DNA of 5,740 bases. It comes from Spartobacteria bacterium. GTDB taxonomy: Bacteria; Verrucomicrobiota; Verrucomicrobiia; Chthoniobacterales; UBA10450. A program made the position numbers and the translations under genes. The notes beneath the pieces were generated by a model, which was not told the DNA's origin, ran no database searches, and saw nothing but the letters and a program-made list of their open reading frames with translations. This document shows, one piece after another, positions 1 to 5,321 of this stretch (position 1 is the stretch's first letter; the number at the start of each line of letters is the position of its first letter). The stretch spans positions 1-5,740 of the forward strand of contig JAJPJU010000135.1 of the NCBI GenBank assembly GCA_021324035.1, given 5' to 3'.

Positions 1-103
1 GCCCAACGATCTCCATCCGGTCCGGAATATCGTTCGCGACTTTCAACGTGCTGTCGCCGATCGACCCAGTCGCGCCCAGCAATACGACGCGTTTACGTTT
101 CAT
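1..103 (-). CDS. dxr: 1-deoxy-D-xylulose 5-phosphate reductoisomerase, N-terminal fragment
   Basis: Only the first 34 codons are in the window; the gene continues past the left edge. Reading leftwards from the ATG at 103-101, the product begins MKRKRVVLLGATGSIGDSTL, with the glycine-rich NADPH-binding motif GATGSIG at residues 10-16 followed by S-T-L. This is the characteristic start of Dxr (IspC), a cytoplasmic enzyme that converts 1-deoxy-D-xylulose 5-phosphate to 2-C-methyl-D-erythritol 4-phosphate in the MEP isoprenoid pathway. The gene lies downstream of cdsA on the same strand, a common bacterial arrangement, but a GxxExxY gene separates them. No Shine-Dalgarno sequence is visible before the ATG: the 34 bases upstream are almost wholly a repeat arm. 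The catalytic and metal-binding parts are outside the window, so identification rests on the N-terminus and on context. Confidence 0.88.
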   Translation of the reverse strand, partial: MKRKRVVLLGATGSIGDSTLKVANDIPDRMEIVG

Positions 104-108
104 TTTTC

Positions 109-136
109 GACAGAATGAACAGAATTAACAAAATTA
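109..136 (+). repeat. Left arm of inverted repeat; three 9-bp units
   Basis: Read on the plus strand, this is three tandem 9-bp units: ACAGAATGA (110-118), ACAGAATTA (119-127) and ACAAAATTA (128-136). It ends one base before the stop codon of the GxxExxY gene (140-138 on the minus strand) and fills most of the gap to dxr. The 18 bases at 109-126 match the minus-strand sequence at 563-546 with one mismatch, so it forms an inverted pair with the arm at the other end of the gene. Both arms read inward. Confidence 0.75.
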
Positions 137-137
137 T

Positions 138-557
138 CTAAAGCGATACCGCCTTCGGCTTTGGATGACGGAACTTTTTCTTAAATTCAAGCCGCTCCGA
201 TCCAAAATTCAAAAGCAGCCCTTCATCAATGCCCGTCGCGACAAGATAATTTACCAGCTGAACCTCGTGAATTCTCGCCAGCATCAGGACTGCTTTCGTT
301 TCAATGATGAGCACATCGTTTACAAGCAAGTCGGCTACAAACGCACCAATAAGCTCGCCTTCATAGCGCACCGAAATCGGCTTTTCAGCTTCAACCTTCA
401 GGCCGGCACGCCGCAGTTCCAACGAAAGCGCGTTTTGGTAAACGGACTCCAGGAAACCTGCACCGAGCGCCGAATGAATCTTCATCGCAAACCCAATGAC
501 CTTGCCAGGAAGGTCGTACTGTTCCGGGGCCTCTTTCATTCGAACAATTTTGTTCAT
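138..557 (-). CDS. GxxExxY family protein (PD-(D/E)XK nuclease-like)
   Basis: A 139-residue protein from the ATG at 557, a normal length for the GxxExxY family (PDDEXK_3). The name-giving motif is GFLESVY at residues 34-40 (G34, E37, Y40). The nuclease-fold core follows: D76 in the ADLLV strand, then E86-T-K88 in LIIETKA, matching the D...ExK pattern of PD-(D/E)XK enzymes. A conserved-looking helix, HEVQLVNYL (97-105), comes next. Nuclease activity is inferred from the fold; the cellular role of the family is not established to my knowledge. A TTG at 566 would add three residues, but the GAGGA at 572-568 sits only one base from it and ten bases from the ATG, so the ATG is preferred. The ATG lies inside a repeat arm, so the first residues (MNKIV) are encoded by repeat DNA. 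The gene lies between cdsA (13 bp upstream) and dxr (34 bp downstream) and is probably cotranscribed with them. Confidence 0.88.
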   Translation of the reverse strand: MNKIVRMKEAPEQYDLPGKVIGFAMKIHSALGAGFLESVYQNALSLELRRAGLKVEAEKPISVRYEGELIGAFVADLLVNDVLIIETKAVLMLARIHEVQLVNYLVATGIDEGLLLNFGSERLEFKKKFRHPKPKAVSL

Positions 558-563
558 TCTGTC
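545..563 (-). repeat. Right arm of inverted repeat, overlapping a start codon
   Basis: On the minus strand, 563-546 reads GACAGAATGAACAAAATT, differing at one of 18 positions from the plus-strand sequence at 109-126. It has two 9-bp units (ACAGAATGA, ACAAAATTG) and contains the ATG of the GxxExxY gene. Together with the left arm it brackets the gene almost exactly. The outer edge lies seven bases from the cdsA stop codon. Confidence 0.72.
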
Positions 564-570
564 CAAATCC

Positions 571-1485
571 TCAGGGCACTCGAATCACCAGGCGCAGGTA
601 GAAGAACAAAAGCGGCGCGGTAAAAAGAAGGCTATCGACCAAGTCCAGGGCGCCACCGATTCCGGGAAGCAGATTTCCGGAATCTTTCACGCCGGTGCTC
701 CGTTTGATAATCGATTCGGCGAGATCGCCGATGATTGCAGCGAATCCGAGAAACAGGCCAAGGATCGTCGCATGCGTCCAGGTCAGCAGCGACAAATGAA
801 CCGGCATTAATTTGAACAGGGCCAGACTGCACATCAGCGCGAACACCAGCGCTCCAAAAAATCCTTCCCATGTTTTCTTCGCGCTGATGTGCGGACTCAT
901 CAGATGCCGGCCAATCACGCTTCCGGTCAGATATGCGCCCATGTCGCTGAATTTTGTGACGGCGACCAGGTATAAAACGTAAAATTGACCGGTCACGATT
1001 CCGTTGGTCGAGCGCGGTGTGAGATAAAGAATTTTTGTGATGAAATTGAACAGCCACAGGACATAAAGCAGGCCGAACACGGTATAAGCCATCGTTCGCA
1101 ATGGCTCGTCATGACGAAGGCCGGCAAACATCTGTCGGGTAAACACGGTCAACAGAAAGAAAAGCAAAACCGAAAGCTCGAAGTCGTACGATTGTGCGGG
1201 ACCGACTTTCGAAAAATAATAGAAGCTCCCGACCAGCAGAATTGCGCCGCAAATCATTCCGATAATTTTGAAATTCGGCAGCGATGCGTGATCGAGCATT
1301 TCATAAAACTCCCAGAGCGCGATCAGTCCGAAGGCACTGATCAAAAACCAGAACAGGATTTCGTATCCGGAGAATGCGATCGCGAGGGCGATCGACCAAA
1401 GCACGATGGTACTGGCGAATCGAACAATGAAAGTCGATCGCGATGTCGCGGTTCGCGATTCAGCCTGTTCAACCGTCACGGGCAT
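571..1485 (-). CDS. cdsA: Phosphatidate cytidylyltransferase (CDP-diglyceride synthase)
   Basis: Integral inner-membrane enzyme that uses CTP and phosphatidic acid to make CDP-diacylglycerol, the precursor of the major phospholipids. From the ATG at 1485 the product is 304 residues, slightly longer than many CdsA proteins. It has several hydrophobic segments (about 19-55, 75-92, 103-116, 132-152, 165-177, 205-226, 236-253, 286-300). The CTP-transferase signatures are clear: KFSDMGAY (178-185), SAKKTWEG (201-208), and GDLAESIIKR (253-262) followed by KDSGNLLPGIGGALDLVDS (267-285). Acidic residues expected at the metal site are present (D254, D268, D281, D284). The usual HGG and DR of the signature are IGG and DL here. 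Start choice is uncertain: GGAGG at 1492-1488 is only two bases from the ATG but eight from a GTG at 1479, and a TTG at 1494 is also open. It is the first gene of a probable operon with the GxxExxY gene and dxr, and diverges from tdh. Confidence 0.92.
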   Translation of the reverse strand: MPVTVEQAESRTATSRSTFIVRFASTIVLWSIALAIAFSGYEILFWFLISAFGLIALWEFYEMLDHASLPNFKIIGMICGAILLVGSFYYFSKVGPAQSYDFELSVLLFFLLTVFTRQMFAGLRHDEPLRTMAYTVFGLLYVLWLFNFITKILYLTPRSTNGIVTGQFYVLYLVAVTKFSDMGAYLTGSVIGRHLMSPHISAKKTWEGFFGALVFALMCSLALFKLMPVHLSLLTWTHATILGLFLGFAAIIGDLAESIIKRSTGVKDSGNLLPGIGGALDLVDSLLFTAPLLFFYLRLVIRVP

Positions 1486-1487
1486 GA

Positions 1488-1492
1488 CCTCC
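1488..1492 (-). promoter_or_regulatory. Shine-Dalgarno GGAGG near the cdsA start
   Basis: On the minus strand 1492-1488 reads GGAGG, the strongest ribosome-binding-type sequence seen near any start in this window. Spacing is two bases to the ATG at 1485 and eight to the GTG at 1479, so it favours the GTG (302 residues). A weaker GGAAG at 1500-1496 lies ten bases before the ATG. The true start is therefore one of two codons six bases apart. Confidence 0.5.
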
Positions 1493-1521
1493 AATCTTCC
1501 CGATCGGATAGAAGTTTGTCC

Positions 1522-1598
1522 ACAGATTACATAGATTTCCGCAGATTTAGTTTGGGAACCCGGGTGATTTAATGTGCGTGAATCTGCGAAATCTGAGG
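1522..1598. repeat. Inverted repeat of CAGATT units in the cdsA-tdh spacer
   Basis: The plus-strand left arm (1522-1548) is built of about 9-10-base units: ACAGATTAC, ATAGATTTC, CGCAGATTT. The minus-strand right arm (1598-1579) reads CTCAGATTTCGCAGATT and onward. AGATTTCCGCAGATT at 1533-1547 can pair with 1581-1594 over 14 bp with a single bulged C, around a 33-base loop. The arms read inward, as in the repeat pair around the GxxExxY gene, but no gene lies between them. The repeat fills most of the spacer between the divergent starts, so it must contain or adjoin the promoters. In a tdh transcript starting upstream of it, it would fold as a leader hairpin. I could not identify convincing -35/-10 pairs for either gene. 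Confidence 0.7.
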
Positions 1599-1624
1599 AT
1601 AGAATTTAGGCTGTGCAGAAAACC

Positions 1625-2656
1625 ATGAAGGCGGTGGTAAAGGCGAAAGCCGAGCCCGGACTCTGGCTCCAGGAGGTTCCAGTGCCGGATGTCCAAGGGG
1701 ATGACGTCCTGATCCGGGTCCTGAAGACGTCCATCTGCGGGACCGACGTACATATATATAACTGGGATCCCTGGGCCCAGAAGACCATCCCCGTGCCCAT
1801 GACCATCGGGCACGAATTCGTGGGGGTCGTCGAACAGGTCGGGAACCTGGTGAAAGGCTTTGCCAAAGGCGATCTTGTGGTCGGCGAGGGTCATATCACC
1901 TGCGGACATTGCCGGAATTGTTTGGCGGGCCGGCGTCATCTTTGCCCGAACACTCAGGGGGTCGGCGTGAACCGCCCCGGTGCATTTGCCGAGTTCGTCG
2001 CGATTCCGCAATCAAATTGCTGGCACGCCGATCCGTCGATCCCGCTCGATGTTCTTTCCTGCTTCGATCCGTTAGGCAACGCGGTTCATACAGCGCTGTC
2101 GTTCGATTTGGTCGGCGAAGACGTGCTCATCACCGGCGCCGGGCCGATTGGTTGCATGGCTATTCCGATCTGCAAACATGCCGGTGCGCGACACGTCGTG
2201 ATCACTGACGTCAATTCCTACCGGCTGGAGCTTGCCTGGAAAATGGGGGTCGATCTCGCGCTCAACGTCCAGAAGGAGAAGCTGGGCGATGCGATGAAGC
2301 AGTTAGGCATGAAAGAAGGCTTTGACGTCGTTCTGGAAATGTCAGGCAATCCGAAAGCGTTCGACGACATTTTGCCGAACATGTTTCACGGCGGCAAAAT
2401 CGCGCTGCTCGGAATCATGCCCGGCACCGCAGCGATCGATTGGAACACAATTGTGTTCGATCAATTGACGATCAAAGGAATCTACGGCCGCGAATTTTAC
2501 GAAACCTGGTACAAGACGACTGCGCTCATCAAAGGCGGCGTGGATATCCGGCCGCTCATCACCCATCATTTCCCGTACACTCAATTCAACGAAGCGATCG
2601 AGCTCGCGAAATCCGGCAATTCCGGCAAAATCGTTTTGACCTGGAGCGAGCAGTAG
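1625..2656 (+). CDS. tdh: L-threonine 3-dehydrogenase
   Basis: Cytoplasmic zinc- and NAD-dependent enzyme that oxidises L-threonine to 2-amino-3-ketobutyrate. From the ATG at 1625 the product is 343 residues, starting MKAVVKAKAEPGLWL and aligning residue by residue from memory with the 341-residue E. coli Tdh. Catalytic zinc ligands C38, H63 and E64 (ICGTDVHIYNW, GHEFVG) and structural zinc cysteines C93, C96, C99 and C107 (HITCGHCRNC...LC) are all in register. VGVNRPGAFAE (113-123), the GAGPIG dinucleotide fold (171-176) and D195 of ITDVN follow. The C-terminus ends SGKIVLTW, typical of the family. A GTG at 1613 would add four residues; neither start has a well-spaced Shine-Dalgarno, so the homology-supported ATG is preferred. 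The usual partner gene kbl (glycine C-acetyltransferase) is not adjacent: upstream is divergent cdsA and downstream a convergent lipoprotein gene. Confidence 0.96.
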   Translation: MKAVVKAKAEPGLWLQEVPVPDVQGDDVLIRVLKTSICGTDVHIYNWDPWAQKTIPVPMTIGHEFVGVVEQVGNLVKGFAKGDLVVGEGHITCGHCRNCLAGRRHLCPNTQGVGVNRPGAFAEFVAIPQSNCWHADPSIPLDVLSCFDPLGNAVHTALSFDLVGEDVLITGAGPIGCMAIPICKHAGARHVVITDVNSYRLELAWKMGVDLALNVQKEKLGDAMKQLGMKEGFDVVLEMSGNPKAFDDILPNMFHGGKIALLGIMPGTAAIDWNTIVFDQLTIKGIYGREFYETWYKTTALIKGGVDIRPLITHHFPYTQFNEAIELAKSGNSGKIVLTWSEQ

Positions 2657-2700
2657 CCCTCGTGCGCAGCGAAATCGTTCGCCGCGTCGAATTTACGCTG

Positions 2701-2740
2701 CCTCTTCCGCCATTATCCGATCGGGTTAATCCCGAAGAGG
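2701..2740. terminator. Possible hairpin between convergent genes
   Basis: The 132-bp spacer between the tdh stop and the stop of the facing lipoprotein gene contains CCTCTTC at 2701-2707 and its exact complement GAAGAGG at 2734-2740, enclosing 26 bases. Inside is a smaller TCGGG-TTAAT-CCCGA stem-loop (2721-2735) that overlaps the outer arm by two bases and so would compete with it. No T-run follows on either strand, so it is at best a weak candidate for a bidirectional terminator. Confidence 0.25.
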
Positions 2741-2788
2741 ACATCCCAGTGTGGCAGGTTGAAGGTTGGCGCGACTAACGGCCCAGAA

Positions 2789-3586
2789 TTATTGTAACGC
2801 TGCAGCTTCCTGGTCGCGGCCTTCCAGCTCGAGCACCATTCGTTTGATGTGCTTGTAGCCCTGATGCGATTGCAAGAACTGCAAACTTTCGTGCGGATCG
2901 CCCCAGTGGAGAATCTGAATCGGCTCCTGCCGCGCGCCCCACGCGTTCATGTCGCCGGGGTTGGCCATGTAGAGATCGATCGTGTTTCGCCCACTCAGCG
3001 CCCAGCCGTAATCTTCGACCCGGTACATTTGCCCGGTCGACAACAACCGGAAAGTCGTTCCCACCGGCCATCGCGACCAATCGGCGGCGGCGCTTCCAAT
3101 CCGCGGCGGTAATTTGCTGACTGCAATCGCGCGCTTTCCGCCCCGCGTTATCACTGGCGTCGCCTTCGTCGTTTTCGTAACCCGCGTTGTTGTCACGGTT
3201 GTCGTGGTAACGCGCGTCCCCTTCTTCGGTTTGTCCATCGAGAACTTCTCGAGTTTCGCGTCTCCACTCGAAATGTTGATCACGTCGGTGTCGTCACTAT
3301 CGGAGATTGCGCGGGCCTGACGAACGTTCTCAGCCCGATGGATTGCCGGACTGGCGGCATGCAATTCTCCGCCGAGTGCGTTGCGTGCGCCGTACTGGGT
3401 GTGATCGGCTTCGGTGTGGGTGTAAGCGGTAGTGCGAACGTGTTGAAATTCCGCCTTGGCAATCGGCGCTTCGTAGGCCGGGAGATTACGCGCAGTTCCG
3501 CCGGTTTCGCATCCACTGAAGAGAAGGATTGCGAGGAAGGCCGCGAGAACGGCCAGGGCGAGGCTGCGAAGTTCAGCGTGGGTCAA
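2789..3586 (-). CDS. Predicted lipoprotein with an interrupted 3D domain
   Basis: A 265-residue protein from a TTG at 3586. Residues 1-26 form a lipoprotein-type signal: a hydrophobic stretch, then LLFSGC with the candidate lipidated cysteine at 26. The 3D domain (a double-psi beta-barrel also found in MltA, named for three conserved aspartates) appears in two parts. The start is RTTAYTHTEADHTQYGARNA (51-70). The remainder, from about 153, is SAAADWSRWPVGT (165-177), VEDYGWALSGRNTIDLY (190-206) and MNAWGAR (213-219); candidate signature aspartates are D169, D192 and D204. Between the parts lie about 75 residues without clear domain character, including a basic Thr/Val-rich stretch at 123-143. 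Such proteins are expected in the envelope and may bind or act on peptidoglycan, but the activity is unproven. The start is uncertain: no Shine-Dalgarno precedes the TTG, yet the signal peptide needs a start near here, and an in-frame stop lies about 20 bases upstream. It is convergent with tdh and divergent from the next gene. Confidence 0.82.
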   Translation of the reverse strand: MTHAELRSLALAVLAAFLAILLFSGCETGGTARNLPAYEAPIAKAEFQHVRTTAYTHTEADHTQYGARNALGGELHAASPAIHRAENVRQARAISDSDDTDVINISSGDAKLEKFSMDKPKKGTRVTTTTVTTTRVTKTTKATPVITRGGKRAIAVSKLPPRIGSAAADWSRWPVGTTFRLLSTGQMYRVEDYGWALSGRNTIDLYMANPGDMNAWGARQEPIQILHWGDPHESLQFLQSHQGYKHIKRMVLELEGRDQEAAALQ

Positions 3587-3677
3587 GGTAGATCGCCGGC
3601 GAACTTATTAACACTTATTCACAACCTCGCAAGTTTCTTTTTTCCGGACATAATTCTGAGTCACGCACCCAACCGCA

Positions 3678-5276
3678 TTGAATCCGAAATTCATCAGATA
3701 CGCCGAGTGGCTGATGGCAATTGTCCTCTCCCTGCTCGTGGTGTTCTTACTCGTCGTCCGCGCCACTCATGCGGGCGCGCTCTGGCGGGATGAATGCGAT
3801 TCTCTCGAGCTCGCGCGAATGCCCGGGCTCGCCGACATCGTTCACAATTTAAAATTCACGTCGTTTCCAATTCTTTTCCCAATCACAGTCCGATTTTTCA
3901 CGTCTCTTTTTGGAACGAGCGACGCGAGCTTGCGCTGTTTTGGTTTGCTGGTTGGGGTTGGCCTGCTGGCGGTAGCCTGGTTCAATGCAAAGAACCGTGG
4001 CGATGTGCCGTTGATTCTGCCCGCGCTGGTTGGTCTCAACGTGACGTTTCTCACCGTTGGAACCTGGATCCGTGGCTACGGGCTCGGTTCAGTCCTGGTA
4101 ACGCTTGCCTTTGGATTGACGGTCCTGTTTATCGCCCACCCAACGGTTCTCCGCCTCGTCTTGATGTTCGTTTGCTACATCGCAAGCATGCAATCGCTCT
4201 ACTTCCCCGCCGCGATCGTCCCAGCGTTCCTTCTCGCCGCCTTTGCGATTTGTCTTTTCCGGCGGGAATTCAAATGGGCGCTGGCACTATGCGCGGTCGC
4301 GACAGTCTGTGCGCTTTCTTATGTGCCGAAATTCCTGACCTACCTGGAGATTCGCAATTGGGTCGTCGCGCTCCAACGAAAGACAACTGCGGGCGAGCTC
4401 TGGCGCCAATTCATACTCGCCTGCGGCGAACCGAGACGCGTTATGCCCTGGATTTGGCTAACGATTCTGATTTTTTCGATCGCGGTTGCGCTTTGGATCA
4501 TTGCCTCACGATCGCGCCGCGAACCCGCGGTCGCGAACGTTCTCGCATTTGCCGTAATCACGACCGCGTTGGCGTTGCCGCTGTATTTCATTTTTCTTTG
4601 GACGCTGCGCAATATTCCCGAGACGCGTTATTACCTCAGCCTTCTGTGCCTGCTGGCTGCCGTCATCGAAACGATTGTTGGATTGATGATCCATTTTTTC
4701 TGGATCCGGGTCGCGCGACTCGTTGTCGCCATTGGGCTGGCCGTCGCATTGCCAGTGTTTGCCTGGCCGAAGATCGTCGAGCGCGAAACAAACCTCGATT
4801 TACTTGCGCGAAACTTGGAGCGATACACTCGCGAGCGCGATCTTATCATTGTGAACCGCTGGTTCCTGGCGCCGGGGTTTAGCTGGTACTATCATGGCCA
4901 GGCCCGCTGGATGACTCTGCCTGAGCTCAGTGAGAAACGAATTCACCGTTACGATTTACTGATCGCAAAAATGCAAACCGCCGACGCGCTGGCCGACATT
5001 CGGACCGCAATTTCCGAAACACTCCAATCAGGAAACCGGGTTTGGCTGGTCGGCGGTGCCCAATTATCCCAGCAAGGGCAGCCGTTAATTCTCGGTCCTG
5101 CGCCCGATCCGCAATACGGATGGGATTCCGGGATGTACGATTACGCGTGGGCGACACAGCTCGGTTCATTTCTTCAACAGCACGTCGTTGACGGCGAAGT
5201 TGTGCTTTCGCCAATGCGCAAAGTTAATCAAAACGAAAATGTGCCGCTTCTGATCGCGCGAGGCTGGAAAGAGTAG
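3678..5276 (+). CDS. GT-C type glycosyltransferase-like membrane protein
   Basis: A 532-residue polytopic membrane protein from a TTG at 3678. After a first hydrophobic segment (about 11-28) comes ALWRDECDSLELAR (34-47). An acidic pair, here D38-E39, at the start of the first external loop is the hallmark of GT-C glycosyltransferases (PMT/ArnT, GT39-like), which move sugars from polyprenyl-phosphate donors on the outer face of the inner membrane. About ten further hydrophobic segments follow (roughly 86-103, 111-128, 133-153, 157-174, 176-194, 199-216, 258-276, 288-308, 318-337, 343-362). RNIPETRYY (311-319) resembles the Arg-Tyr motif of such proteins before a late membrane segment. Residues 365-532 look soluble and are probably extracytoplasmic. 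Neither the sugar nor the acceptor can be deduced. An ATG at 3714 is the alternative start, but it would begin inside the first membrane segment, and in-frame stops at 3651 and 3657 bar longer forms. No good Shine-Dalgarno is visible. A secreted toroid protein gene follows closely. Confidence 0.8.
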   Translation: MNPKFIRYAEWLMAIVLSLLVVFLLVVRATHAGALWRDECDSLELARMPGLADIVHNLKFTSFPILFPITVRFFTSLFGTSDASLRCFGLLVGVGLLAVAWFNAKNRGDVPLILPALVGLNVTFLTVGTWIRGYGLGSVLVTLAFGLTVLFIAHPTVLRLVLMFVCYIASMQSLYFPAAIVPAFLLAAFAICLFRREFKWALALCAVATVCALSYVPKFLTYLEIRNWVVALQRKTTAGELWRQFILACGEPRRVMPWIWLTILIFSIAVALWIIASRSRREPAVANVLAFAVITTALALPLYFIFLWTLRNIPETRYYLSLLCLLAAVIETIVGLMIHFFWIRVARLVVAIGLAVALPVFAWPKIVERETNLDLLARNLERYTRERDLIIVNRWFLAPGFSWYYHGQARWMTLPELSEKRIHRYDLLIAKMQTADALADIRTAISETLQSGNRVWLVGGAQLSQQGQPLILGPAPDPQYGWDSGMYDYAWATQLGSFLQQHVVDGEVVLSPMRKVNQNENVPLLIARGWKE

Positions 5277-5321
5277 AACTCAATCTTGAAATCGCCTGGT
5301 CCAATAACTAATTCCCGCCGA

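Noticed and set aside
165..623. Long plus-strand reading frame opposite the GxxExxY gene
   Set aside because: It lies antisense to a gene with clear family motifs and its translation shows no recognisable domain; it arises from the composition of the opposite strand.
985..1572. Long plus-strand reading frame opposite cdsA
   Set aside because: Antisense to well-supported CdsA signatures. The product is a charged, unstructured-looking sequence without a family, and it extends into the repeat-filled spacer.
2721..2735. Intrinsic terminator at TCGGG-TTAAT-CCCGA
   Set aside because: The stem is only 5 bp and no T-run follows on either strand; it is mentioned only as part of the weak hairpin region.
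3587..3677. Promoters for the divergent lipoprotein and GT-C genes
   Set aside because: A CATAAT at 3649-3654 and AT-rich stretches at 3603-3620 look -10-like, but no convincing -35 element lies at the right distance on either strand, so no promoter is called.
3794..4882. 362-codon plus-strand frame inside the GT-C gene
   Set aside because: Overlaps the membrane-protein frame in another phase. Its product is rich in Arg, Cys, Pro and His with no membrane pattern, typical of a shifted frame in GC-rich DNA, while the other frame has clear hydrophobic segments and a WRDE motif.
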